Origin: Chryseobacterium piscicola
GTDB lineage: Bacteria > Bacteroidota > Bacteroidia > Flavobacteriales > Weeksellaceae
DNA length: 64,000 bases
Reading direction: 5' to 3'
Assembly (NCBI RefSeq): GCF_900156685.1
Contig: NZ_FTOJ01000005.1
Location: 186,001-250,000 of the forward strand
Shown: in pieces, positions 43,478 to 51,590 of the stretch
Layout: every line of letters starts with the position of its first letter
Position numbering within the stretch: the first letter of the stretch is position 1
Notes under the pieces: generated by a model
The model's input: only the letters and a program-made list of their open reading frames with translations
What the model was told of the DNA's origin: nothing
Database searches by the model: none
Made by a program: the position numbers and the translations under genes

Positions 43478-45439
43478 ATGATTTCCAAGCAAACGATAGA
43501 CAAGATATTTTCCACAATCCGGGTAGAAGAGATTGTGGGCGAGTATGTGCAACTGAAAAGAGCGGGATCAAACTTTAAAGGTTTGAGTCCGTTTCATGAA
43601 GAAAAATCACCCAGTTTTGTAGTTTCTCCGAGCAAGCAGATCTGGAAAGATTTCTCAACAGGGAAAGGCGGTACAGCGATTTCTTTTTTAATGGAAATTG
43701 AAAACTTCACTTATCCTGAAGCACTTCGTTATGCTGCCAAAAAATATGCAATAGAAATAGAAGAAGACCGCCAGGAATTCTCTGAGGAAGCGAAAATTGC
43801 ACAGACTGAAAGAGATGTTCTTTATAAAATACATGAGATTGCCAATGACTATTTCCAGAATATTTTGTGGGAAAATGAGGAAGGAAGGTCTATAGGTTTG
43901 TCTTATTTCCGAGAGCGCGAGCTGAAGGATGATATCATCAAAAAATTTCAGTTGGGATATTCTCCCGAAAAGAAAAATTCATTTACAGAGTTTGCTTTAA
44001 ATAAAGGGTATTCAAAAGAAATTTTAGAGAAATCTGGGCTTTCTATTTTTCCTGAAAATTCCCCAGCAGGAATAGACCGTTTCCGTGAGCGAGTGATGTT
44101 CCCAATTCATAGTTTTTCGGGAAGGGTTTTGGGTTTTGGTGCCAGAATTCTCAGAAATAATATTAAAACTGCCAAATATCTCAACTCTCCAGAGACCGAG
44201 ATTTATCACAAATCGAATGTTCTTTATGGTTTAAACCAAGGTAAACAAGCGATTTCTAGGAAAAATATCTGTCTTTTGGTAGAAGGTTATATGGATGTTA
44301 TCTCCTTGCATCTTTCGGGAATAGAAAATGTGGTGGCGAGCTCTGGAACTTCTCTTACGACGGAGCAAATTAAACTCATCAAAAGACTTACTGAAAACGT
44401 AACGATTTTGTTTGATGGCGATAACGCGGGAATAAAAGCAAGCTTCAGAAGTATAGATATGCTTTTGGCAGAAGGTATGAACATTCGTGTTTTGCTTTTT
44501 CCGGAAGGCGACGATCCCGATTCTTTCGCAAGAAAACATCCTCAGGAATATGTAGAAAAATTTATTGAAAACGAGGCTACAGATTTCATTGATTTTAAAG
44601 CGGAAATTCTTCTTAAAGATGCCGGCACAGATCCTATAAAGAAAGCTGAAGCCATCAGAAACATTGTGAAATCGGTTTCGTTTGTTCAGAATGCTTTGAA
44701 AAAAGAGGTTTATTTGAAAGAAGTTTCGAATAAATTTGGACTTTCTGAACAGAGTCTTTTCAATGAGCTGGATATCCAGAAGCAGATTACGCAAAACCAA
44801 ACCCAACATCAGCCAAAAGAACAGCCGAAACCAACGAAATTGGAGATTGTTCCCAAGCAAACAGAATTGGAGGATTCTGTTCAGTTTAATATTATTCATC
44901 AGGAAAATAAACTTATTGATACGATGCTGATGTTTGGCGATATGGTTTTGGAAAGACTAGATGCCAATATGGAGAAATATGAGATTACTGTAATTGAGGA
45001 GATTCTGCATCATTTTGAAGATGAAAATTATGAATTTCAAATTCCTACTAATCAAAAAATCATAGAAAATATTAAAGAAGGGATTGAAAACGAGGAGATA
45101 CGCGCAGGAAATTTCTTTATCACTTTAATGGATGAAGACATTACGCTGAAGGTTGCCGACGCTCTTCTTTCGCCAGACGAATTGAGCGACTGGTCGACTC
45201 GTAATATTTTCCCACCCGTTATGGGCGATCATCTTGGTGCCGAAGTAGAAGCAAATATACTGATTCACAAATATTATTACATTCATCTTCTTATCAGAAA
45301 ACTGACCGCAGATTTAGAAAATCATCGTGAAAATGATCCTGTAACTTATTTTGATTCTATAAAAAAAATAATGATGCTTACAGAGTTTTCTAGACAGTTG
45401 GCTACAAAACTAGAGTGGTCGCCAATTACAAAAGTTTGA
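43478..45439 (+). CDS. dnaG: DNA primase with altered zinc-finger residues
   Basis: 653 residues. The N-terminal CHC2 domain is recognisable (FKGLSPFHEEKSPSFVVSP, KQIWKDFSTGKGGTAISFL), but three of the four usual zinc ligands are replaced: S37, D58 and T61 stand where Cys is expected, and only H40 remains. The Toprim core is intact (NVLYGLNQ, LLVEGYMDVISLH with the catalytic Glu, ILFDGDNAG with the Asp pair). A helicase-binding C-terminal region follows. It makes RNA primers for lagging-strand synthesis. I recall the same cysteine loss in other Flavobacteria, so it is probably lineage-wide. It is divergent from tsaE. Confidence 0.95.
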   Translation: MISKQTIDKIFSTIRVEEIVGEYVQLKRAGSNFKGLSPFHEEKSPSFVVSPSKQIWKDFSTGKGGTAISFLMEIENFTYPEALRYAAKKYAIEIEEDRQEFSEEAKIAQTERDVLYKIHEIANDYFQNILWENEEGRSIGLSYFRERELKDDIIKKFQLGYSPEKKNSFTEFALNKGYSKEILEKSGLSIFPENSPAGIDRFRERVMFPIHSFSGRVLGFGARILRNNIKTAKYLNSPETEIYHKSNVLYGLNQGKQAISRKNICLLVEGYMDVISLHLSGIENVVASSGTSLTTEQIKLIKRLTENVTILFDGDNAGIKASFRSIDMLLAEGMNIRVLLFPEGDDPDSFARKHPQEYVEKFIENEATDFIDFKAEILLKDAGTDPIKKAEAIRNIVKSVSFVQNALKKEVYLKEVSNKFGLSEQSLFNELDIQKQITQNQTQHQPKEQPKPTKLEIVPKQTELEDSVQFNIIHQENKLIDTMLMFGDMVLERLDANMEKYEITVIEEILHHFEDENYEFQIPTNQKIIENIKEGIENEEIRAGNFFITLMDEDITLKVADALLSPDELSDWSTRNIFPPVMGDHLGAEVEANILIHKYYYIHLLIRKLTADLENHRENDPVTYFDSIKKIMMLTEFSRQLATKLEWSPITKV

Positions 45440-45557
45440 TAATTAAAGATTTTTTTTGAAAAAAAGAAGTCATTTTCATTTATTTTTTTCTTAAAGTAAT
45501 ATCTCTGCATTTGTTTCGTTTTTAGTAAATTAAATCTTTTAATTAAAACTAATAACC

Positions 45558-46043
45558 ATGAAGCTAATCTTAAGTCTATGTTTTTTCATCAGCATATTCT
45601 GTTTTTCACAAGAAAAAGAAATTGTAAAAATCCTCAATGATGAACTCAAAAAGGAAATTAAAAATCAATTCCAGCATCCTGATTTTGATGGGGATACGTT
45701 GACACTGACAAAAGAATTTTCAATTGATAAAAATAGAATTCTGAGCGTAGAAATCAAGAAGCAAAATGGTTTTCGTACTTATACTGAGAGACAGGAAGTG
45801 CATCTTTCAAAAATATCAAGTATTGGGAAAGACATTAATACTATCATGAATTCTGATGGTGGAGAGGTGCAGATTAATTCTAAAAGTGTTGACAAAAATA
45901 ATAACCAGCAGACCCGCGGCACCAATAACGGTATTTTTTTTACCTACATGCATTTCAATAACAATGAGTATATTGGTGATAATCTGGTAAAAGCATTTGC
46001 TAAAGCCGGATTTCCGATTAAAAAGTTGTATTGGTATGATTAA
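45558..46043 (+). CDS. Exported protein of unknown function
   Basis: 161 residues with a signal peptide (MKLILSLCFFISIFCFSQ). The mature part is charged and contains LNDELKKEIKNQFQHPDFDG, LSVEIKKQNGFRTYTERQEV and a C-terminal FAKAGFPIKKLYWYD. I do not recognise the family. Its last 8 bases overlap the start of the lipoprotein gene at 46036, so the two are translated together. Upstream is dnaG with a 118-base gap. Confidence 0.75.
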   Translation: MKLILSLCFFISIFCFSQEKEIVKILNDELKKEIKNQFQHPDFDGDTLTLTKEFSIDKNRILSVEIKKQNGFRTYTERQEVHLSKISSIGKDINTIMNSDGGEVQINSKSVDKNNNQQTRGTNNGIFFTYMHFNNNEYIGDNLVKAFAKAGFPIKKLYWYD

Positions 46044-46524
46044 ATTAAAACAAATTTTTGTATTTATTTTTGCCTTTTCGATGTACAGTTGTGGCAATAA
46101 AAATGACATTCTTTTTTCTGATTTTAAAAGTGATTTCAAAGATTCCATAAAAAAATACAAAGCAGAGGAATTTGATTTTAATCATGATGATCTATTGCCT
46201 CAGCAATCTTATTTTATAAATGGAAAACTGAAGTATTTAATCATTAAATCTAATGGAGAGCTTTGTGACAGCGAAGAAATGTATGCGTTTGATTTAAAAA
46301 GTGATTCTCTGATTCTGAAGATTGAAAGATCACAGTGTTATGAAACTTCTGAAAGATCAAAAAATACGAGTGACATTATTTTTGTGAAAACAAAAAAGTC
46401 TACAAAACAGTTTTATGACAATGGAGTTTTTATAAAGACAGAGAAATCTGACAATGATTTTAAGGAGAATAATTTTATAAACGAAATCAAAGTCAACACA
46501 GAAAAGGCTTATAAAAAAAGGTGA
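46036..46524 (+). CDS. Small lipoprotein of unknown function
   Basis: 162 residues from the ATG at 46036, which gives a lipoprotein signal peptide (MIKLKQIFVFIFAFSMYSC, C19). An earlier in-frame ATG at 45997 would bury the signal. The mature protein is rich in Lys, Asp and Ser (FSDFKSDFKDSIKKYKAEEF, LKSDSLILKIERSQCYETSE) and has no motif I recognise. It overlaps the preceding exported protein gene by 8 bases. Both may form a pair at the cell envelope. Confidence 0.75.
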   Translation: MIKLKQIFVFIFAFSMYSCGNKNDILFSDFKSDFKDSIKKYKAEEFDFNHDDLLPQQSYFINGKLKYLIIKSNGELCDSEEMYAFDLKSDSLILKIERSQCYETSERSKNTSDIIFVKTKKSTKQFYDNGVFIKTEKSDNDFKENNFINEIKVNTEKAYKKR

Positions 46525-46597
46525 TTTGAGAATCAAAAGAATAATTTTTTCTTCATAAAATTTCACTTAAAATTTCATCTTTCTGCCATAATGTCCT

Positions 46598-46605
46598 TAC
46601 ATTTG
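46598..46605 (+). promoter_or_regulatory. -7 box of clpP (TACATTTG)
   Basis: TACATTTG matches TAnnTTTG; the ATG is 47 bases downstream at 46653. Confidence 0.55.
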
Positions 46606-46652
46606 TTTGGAACGAAATTAGTCACTCAAAAGAAAAGATAATTTAATTACCT

Positions 46653-47339
46653 ATGGATATTAAAAAAGAATTCAGAGACTTCTCTGTAAAACACTTAGGA
46701 AACAGCGGTCTTGCGACCGATCAATATATGGGAATGTATGGGCCTACCAACCTTACGCCGTATATCATGGAAGAAAGAAGATTGAACGTAGCGCAAATGG
46801 ATGTTTTCTCGCGTTTGATGATGGACAGGATTATTTTCCTTGGAACTGGTATAGACGATCAGGTTGCGAATATCGTGACGGCTCAGCTTTTGTTCTTAGA
46901 AAGCTCAGATTCTGCTAAAGATATTCAGATTTACATCAATTCTCCTGGAGGAAGTGTTTATGCAGGTTTGGGAATTTATGACACAATGCAAATCATTAAA
47001 CCAGACGTTGCAACCATCTGTACCGGAATTGCAGCTTCAATGGGAGCTGTGTTGTTGGTAGCAGGAGAAAAAGGAAAACGTTCTGCATTAAAGCATTCTA
47101 GAGTAATGATTCACCAGCCAAGTGGTGGAGCGCAAGGTGTAGCTTCTGATATGGAAATCAATTTGAGAGAGATGCTGAAGCTTAAAAAAGAATTGTACGA
47201 CATTATTTCTGAACATTCTGGGCAGACCTACGAATGGGTAGAAAAAGCGTCAGACAGAGATTACTGGATGACTTCTACCGAAGCTAAAGAATTTGGAATG
47301 GTAGATGAGGTTTTGCAAAGAGCTAAAAAAGAGAAATAA
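46653..47339 (+). CDS. clpP: ATP-dependent Clp protease proteolytic subunit
   Basis: 228 residues. Catalytic Ser S129 in TGIAASMGAVLL and His H154 in SRVMIHQPSGG are present, with the oxyanion-hole glycines in INSPGGSVYAG and the catalytic Asp in SDRDYWMTSTEAKEFGMVD. The N-terminal extension (about 35 residues before YIMEERRL) is longer than in E. coli, as often in Bacteroidota, and may be removed by processing. Two heptameric rings form the degradation chamber that works with ClpX or another Clp ATPase; no ATPase gene is adjacent. Confidence 0.96.
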   Translation: MDIKKEFRDFSVKHLGNSGLATDQYMGMYGPTNLTPYIMEERRLNVAQMDVFSRLMMDRIIFLGTGIDDQVANIVTAQLLFLESSDSAKDIQIYINSPGGSVYAGLGIYDTMQIIKPDVATICTGIAASMGAVLLVAGEKGKRSALKHSRVMIHQPSGGAQGVASDMEINLREMLKLKKELYDIISEHSGQTYEWVEKASDRDYWMTSTEAKEFGMVDEVLQRAKKEK

Positions 47340-47374
47340 TTATAAAATGCTAATTTGATAATTAACAAATCAAT

Positions 47375-47411
47375 AAAAAAGGGATATAATTTTGTATTAT
47401 ATCCCTTTTTT
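47375..47411. terminator. Bidirectional terminator between clpP and tpiA
   Basis: AAAAAAGGGATATAAT (47375-47390), loop TTTGT, ATTATATCCCTTTTTT (47396-47411). T runs follow on both strands, although tpiA ends 186 bases further on. Confidence 0.9.
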
Positions 47412-47596
47412 TATTTTAAAATATGATTATTCGATTTTAATCGTAGTGTGAAATTTTGAACAGAAAGTTCACAAAGTTTTTCTACTAAAGTTTTCTTTTT
47501 TCTACACAAAGCCGCAATCGCTTATAAAAGCTTGAGCAGATTTTAAGTGATGATTAATTACGAATATTTGAATTTTTAAATAAGCTTATTTTCAGA

Positions 47597-48355
47597 TTAA
47601 TTAAAACCTTCAATAATTTTAGAAAAATCTTCTATTTTCAAGGCGGCACCTCCAATCAATCCACCGTCGATGTCTGGTTGAGAGAAAATTTCTTTCGCAT
47701 TATCTGGTTTTACGGAACCACCGTAAAGAATAGAAACTTCATCAGCCACCTCTTGTCCGTACTTTTGTGCGATAATCCCTCTGATGTGAGCATGAATTTC
47801 CTGAGCCTGCTCAGGAGAAGCTGTTTCACCAGTCCCGATAGCCCAAACGGGTTCGTAAGCAATTACTACTTTCTTAATTTCTTCAGCAGAAAGTGTGAAA
47901 AGAGCAGTTTCAGTTTGAGTTTTTACAACGTCCAAATGTTGTCCTGCTTTTCTTTGTTCAAGAGTTTCACCATTGCAGTAAACAGGAATTAAACCTTTAT
48001 CTAAAGCTAATTTTACTTTTTTATTACAGCTTTCGTCGTTCTCACCGTGGTATTGTCTTCTTTCAGAATGGCCGATTAAAGAACCAGTAGCATCTATAGA
48101 CTCCAGCATATCAGCAGAAAGCTCACCTGTATAAGCGCCACTTTCAAATTCGCTCATGTCTTGAGAAAAAACTCCGATTTCGTCTTTTTCAAAGATGTCT
48201 TTTGCCATCATTAAGTACATAGCCGGTGGAGCAATCCAAACCTCACAGTTGGTTGTATTATTGTTTTTATAATCACGCAATTCTGTCATTAGTTTTTGTG
48301 CGTCGATTACATTTTTGTTCATTTTCCAGTTTCCTGCAACTATTTTTCGTCTCAT
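47597..48355 (-). CDS. tpiA: Triose-phosphate isomerase
   Basis: 252 residues, the normal length. Catalytic residues are all present: K11 in GNWKMN, H96 in IGHSERR and E168 in YEPVWAIGTG; the phosphate-binding loops (IGTGETASPEQ, ILYGGSVKP) fit. It interconverts dihydroxyacetone phosphate and glyceraldehyde 3-phosphate in glycolysis. It is last in a minus-strand run of DUF1599, BT_3928-type, TerB-like and tpiA genes with gaps of 1, 79 and 79 bases. Confidence 0.97.
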   Translation of the reverse strand: MRRKIVAGNWKMNKNVIDAQKLMTELRDYKNNNTTNCEVWIAPPAMYLMMAKDIFEKDEIGVFSQDMSEFESGAYTGELSADMLESIDATGSLIGHSERRQYHGENDESCNKKVKLALDKGLIPVYCNGETLEQRKAGQHLDVVKTQTETALFTLSAEEIKKVVIAYEPVWAIGTGETASPEQAQEIHAHIRGIIAQKYGQEVADEVSILYGGSVKPDNAKEIFSQPDIDGGLIGGAALKIEDFSKIIEGFN

Positions 48356-48371
48356 AGTTTATTTTTTATTT

Positions 48372-48404
48372 TTAGATGTTAGATGTTAGAATTTAGATAT
48401 TAGA
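48372..48404. repeat. TTAGA-rich short repeat upstream of tpiA
   Basis: Units of TTAGATG, TTAGATG, TTAGAAT, TTAGATA and TTAGACC follow one another in the gap between the TerB-like and tpiA genes. A related run lies at 27737. It looks like a low-complexity intergenic repeat. Confidence 0.55.
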
Positions 48405-48434
48405 CCAAAATCTAATTTCTAAATTTCAGTTTCT

Positions 48435-48785
48435 TTATTTTATATTCCAAAGGTTTTTTAAAAGTACATAGAAAGTATGTTCCTCATCAGTCACCACATC
48501 ATCAGCTTTGATTAAAGTTTTAGCAAACTTAATGAAGCTTAGACGCTCTGCTTCTGTAGAATCTTCTAAGAAACACCGTCCGTGAAATTCAAAATGATCT
48601 TTCCATTCTTCAGGTTGTAGTAATGCGATGGTTTCCAATTCGTTATCTAAATTCATTTTAAAAGGAAATTCTTCAGCCAAATATCGCTGCACAAGCATCC
48701 CTTCTTCCGGAGCAAATTCGCCGTCCACAGATGAAAGAATCATCAATAAGTGATATCCGGCTATTGATTTGTTAGATTTTTGCAT
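48435..48785 (-). CDS. TerB-like protein
   Basis: 116 residues, all-helical by composition. SIAGYHLLMILSSVDGEFAP and the later IKFAKTLIKADDVVTDEEHT give the repeated acidic pattern ..D.E...E/EE.. of the TerB (tellurite resistance) fold, which may bind metal or phospholipid surfaces. The name does not imply tellurite resistance here. It lies between tpiA and the BT_3928-type gene, a neighbourhood I recall from other Chryseobacterium-type genomes. Confidence 0.75.
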   Translation of the reverse strand: MQKSNKSIAGYHLLMILSSVDGEFAPEEGMLVQRYLAEEFPFKMNLDNELETIALLQPEEWKDHFEFHGRCFLEDSTEAERLSFIKFAKTLIKADDVVTDEEHTFYVLLKNLWNIK

Positions 48786-48864
48786 ATTATAATTAGATTA
48801 ATTCAAGATTTAAGGTTCACTATTCAAATTTTAGACAATCTTTAGTTTTGGAATTAAAAATTCA

Positions 48865-49977
48865 CTATTTGATGTAATATTTTGCAGGTTGTTTGTCTAC
48901 AATTTTTCCTTTTTCTAGGGTTAAAACATAAGGGTTACTTCTAGCAACTGTTTTTATAGCTGTGGCATCCATCATTGCATTTTTTAATATTTTGAATGTT
49001 GTAGGGATGGTAGAAACGCCGTAAGTAACTGCAGTTTTGTCAGCATTTACTTTCGCTTCAATTTGTTGTAGTAGTTCTGGCGAAACATCTTGCGGATGAT
49101 AAGAAAAAACAAGAACTGCCCTTGGTGCATTGATGATTTCCTGAGTCATATCTGTTCCTGTAGTATCTTCTATTTTAAATTTCGCAATTTCAGATTTATA
49201 GCCTTGTTTTATGAGAATAGATTCATTTTTACCTTCTTCAATTTTCCAAGGCGAACCTTCTGCCCAGTATTCTGTTTTGTTGATGTAGTCATCTTGGTTT
49301 ACCTTTCTTACCTCATTTGTTTTTGAGTTTTTCATAGAGTAAAAAGTCTTGTACTCAGATGGGCTGGCTGCAATTTTTTTCTTTTCGGCTAGCAAATCAG
49401 TCCCTATTTTATAGTCTCTGAAATCAATCATTGGTTCGCTCACAATTCCCACTGTCATCACGTAAATCAAGATGATAGAGCAAATTCCGAGGATAGTATA
49501 TTTGATGCTGGCGTACGGTCTTTTGGTTTCATTAAAAGTGTATTGGTCTGTTTTTTTGAATTCATTTCTGTACAAGATAAAAACAAGAACCAAACCGACC
49601 AAAAGTACGATGTCTTTGATGAAACTTTGCCAAGGGGTAAATTTAATAGCATCTCCAAAACATCCACAATCGGTTACTACATTGAAATAGGCTGAGTAAA
49701 AAGTAAGAAACCCAAAGAAGACACAAAGTGTGATGAGTGCTGAAAGGGTAAATTTTATTTTAAGCTTTAATAAAAGCATCAAGCCTAGCCAAAGTTCTAA
49801 AACTACCATTATTATAGAAAAAAGTAAAGCAAATTTTTCTAAAAATGGCATATTGAAAACCGGAGGCGAAAAATATTCCTCCATTTTAAATGAAAAACCA
49901 ACTAAATCTACGGCTTTCACAAATCCTGATAGAATAAAGATGAGAGCAATGACGATACGTAATAAACCTTTAATCAT
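48865..49977 (-). CDS. BT_3928-type membrane protein (DoxX/MauE-like)
   Basis: 370 residues from the ATG at 49977, one base after the stop of the DUF1599 gene; an ATG at 49998 inside that gene is an alternative. The first 150 residues carry four membrane helices of the DoxX/MauE type (IVIALIFILSGFVKAVDLVG, ALLFSIIMVVLELWLGLMLL) with VTDCGCFGDAIKFTPWQSF, the cysteine motif found in MauE-like redox proteins. A fifth helix (YTILGICSIILIYVMTVGIV) leads to a periplasmic C-terminal domain that may be thioredoxin-like (APRAVLVFSYHPQD...VSTIPTTFKI). MauE-type proteins help disulfide chemistry; the role here is inferred. Confidence 0.82.
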   Translation of the reverse strand: MIKGLLRIVIALIFILSGFVKAVDLVGFSFKMEEYFSPPVFNMPFLEKFALLFSIIMVVLELWLGLMLLLKLKIKFTLSALITLCVFFGFLTFYSAYFNVVTDCGCFGDAIKFTPWQSFIKDIVLLVGLVLVFILYRNEFKKTDQYTFNETKRPYASIKYTILGICSIILIYVMTVGIVSEPMIDFRDYKIGTDLLAEKKKIAASPSEYKTFYSMKNSKTNEVRKVNQDDYINKTEYWAEGSPWKIEEGKNESILIKQGYKSEIAKFKIEDTTGTDMTQEIINAPRAVLVFSYHPQDVSPELLQQIEAKVNADKTAVTYGVSTIPTTFKILKNAMMDATAIKTVARSNPYVLTLEKGKIVDKQPAKYYIK

Positions 49978-49978
49978 A

Positions 49979-50545
49979 TTAAATAGTTTTGGGTTCAAAT
50001 TTTTGTTCTTTTTCGGCGAATTTTATCAGGCAGAAAACGGCATAGTTCAGCATATCAAAATAATTGGCATCCAAACCTTCAGAAACAATCGTTTTTCCTT
50101 GATTGTCTTCAATTTGCTTGGTTCTTAAAACTTTTTGATAAATTAAATCAGTGATAGAAGAAATTCTCATATCTCTCCAAGCTTCACCATAATCATGGTT
50201 TTTCTTTTCCATTAAAGCTTGGGCTTCTGTAGCATATCTATCGTATAGGTTTAAAATATCTTCTTTATTTTCATTAAAATCATTCGAAAGACCTTTCTCC
50301 AACTGAATCAATGCGATAATAGAATAGTTTACAATGGCAATAAATTCTCCTTCCTCACTTTCGTCTATCATCTTGATGTCTGTCATTTGTAGCGTGCGGA
50401 TTCTACTTACTTTAATGTAAATCTGATCGGTAATAGAACTTGGTCGTAAAACCCTCCATGCTGCACCATAATCTTGCATTTTTTTGCTGAAAAGATCACG
50501 GCATTCATTGATGATTGTACCGTACTGTTGTGAAGTTTTTGACAT
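49979..50545 (-). CDS. DUF1599 protein with internal duplication
   Basis: 188 residues made of two similar halves. MQDYGAAWRVLRPSSITDQI (about 23-42) matches NHDYGEAWRDMRISSITDLI (about 115-134), and each is followed by Y.KV.R...IQ. and an acidic stretch leading to a DMLNYA or AIVNYS helix. DUF1599 resembles all-alpha NTP pyrophosphatase-like folds, but no function is established. It lies one base upstream of the BT_3928-type gene and is divergent from folP. Confidence 0.88.
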   Translation of the reverse strand: MSKTSQQYGTIINECRDLFSKKMQDYGAAWRVLRPSSITDQIYIKVSRIRTLQMTDIKMIDESEEGEFIAIVNYSIIALIQLEKGLSNDFNENKEDILNLYDRYATEAQALMEKKNHDYGEAWRDMRISSITDLIYQKVLRTKQIEDNQGKTIVSEGLDANYFDMLNYAVFCLIKFAEKEQKFEPKTI

Positions 50546-50562
50546 AAATTTGCTTAATCTTT

Positions 50563-50570
50563 CAAAGATA
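50563..50570 (-). promoter_or_regulatory. -7 box of the DUF1599 gene (TATCTTTG)
   Basis: Minus strand TATCTTTG, 17 bases before the ATG at 50545; no clear -33 box. Confidence 0.5.
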
Positions 50571-50624
50571 CAAAATAGGTTTTAGGTATAGGAATCACAA
50601 CTTATTTTTTTAAACAGAAGTTAG

Positions 50625-50632
50625 TATTTTTG
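50625..50632 (+). promoter_or_regulatory. -7 box of folP (TATTTTTG), possible leaderless start
   Basis: TATTTTTG ends 4 bases before the folP ATG at 50637. With standard spacing transcription would start at the A of the ATG. Confidence 0.55.
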
Positions 50633-50636
50633 TATA

Positions 50637-51491
50637 ATGCAAAATCAATCGTTATCTCTGAATCATTACTCTCTTAATTGCAATGGAAAATTTGTTGATT
50701 TAAATTCTCCAAAAATCATGGGAATTCTCAATCTTACTCCAGATTCTTTTTCAGATGGTGGGAAATTTAACAGTGAAATATCAGCTTTAAATCATGCAGA
50801 GAAATTAGTGAAGGAAGGTGCAGAAATCATCGATATCGGGCCACAATCTACTCGGCCGAATGCTGAATTCCTAAGTTCGGAAGAAGAGATAAAACGTCTC
50901 GGAAAAATTATTTCTTTCATTAAAAAAGAATTTCCTGAAACACTGATTTCATTGGATACATTTTATGCTGAAACGGTAAAGTTTGGTTTTGATGAAGGAA
51001 TAGACATCGTCAACGATATTTCAGGTGGGCAATTTGATTCTGAAATGTTTACAATCGTTGCGGAAACTAAACTTCCGTATATCTTGATGCACGTTAATTC
51101 ATCTTACGAAACCATGCATGATCAGATTAAATTTCAGGATGTTATATTTTCTATTAATCAATATTTTTCTAAAAAAACTGCAGAATTGCTCAGTTTTGGT
51201 GTAAAAGATATCATCCTAGATCCAGGGTTTGGTTTCGGGAAAACAGTTGAAGATCAAATGAAAATGATTGATGAAGTAGAGTATTTAGGTTTTAATAAAT
51301 ATCCTTTGCTCATAGGGATTTCCAGAAAATCTTTTATTTATAAACCTTTAGGGAAATCTCCATTAGACATTAATGAAGAGACTCAAAAAAAGCATCTGCA
51401 GGTTTTGAAAAAAGGTGCAAAAATACTTCGTGTGCACGATGTTGCAGAAGCAAAAAAAACCATTAGTGATTTTTTAACAAATGAAAAATAG
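50637..51491 (+). CDS. folP: Dihydropteroate synthase
   Basis: 284 residues. Signature sequences: IMGILNLTPDSFSDGGKF (about 27-44), EGAEIIDIGPQSTRPNA (the usual GGESTRPG is changed to GPQSTRPN), VNDISGGQFD, DIILDPGFGFGKTVEDQ and LIGISRKSFIYKP. It joins 4-aminobenzoate to the pterin diphosphate in folate synthesis and is the sulfonamide target. The GPQSTRP form is common in Bacteroidota and keeps Ser/Thr/Arg/Pro. Monocistronic, divergent from the DUF1599 gene. Confidence 0.96.
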   Translation: MQNQSLSLNHYSLNCNGKFVDLNSPKIMGILNLTPDSFSDGGKFNSEISALNHAEKLVKEGAEIIDIGPQSTRPNAEFLSSEEEIKRLGKIISFIKKEFPETLISLDTFYAETVKFGFDEGIDIVNDISGGQFDSEMFTIVAETKLPYILMHVNSSYETMHDQIKFQDVIFSINQYFSKKTAELLSFGVKDIILDPGFGFGKTVEDQMKMIDEVEYLGFNKYPLLIGISRKSFIYKPLGKSPLDINEETQKKHLQVLKKGAKILRVHDVAEAKKTISDFLTNEK

Positions 51492-51496
51492 CAAAA

Positions 51497-51531
51497 AAAA
51501 CCTTTCAAAATCAAAATTCTGAAAGGTTTTT
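51497..51531. terminator. Terminator after folP
   Basis: AAAACCTTTCA (51497-51507) pairs with TGAAAGGTTTT (51520-51530), followed by T; the A run before the stem gives a T run on the minus strand too, facing the convergent DUF5686 gene. Confidence 0.85.
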
Positions 51532-51590
51532 ATTGGTTATTTACTATTGTGAAATGTTCATTGTTTATTAGCAATTTTTAATCCTCATAT

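Noticed and set aside
44231-44899. A 222-codon open frame on the minus strand inside dnaG
   Set aside because: It lies fully antisense to the well-supported primase gene, has no promoter or family features, and its composition is that of a mirror frame.
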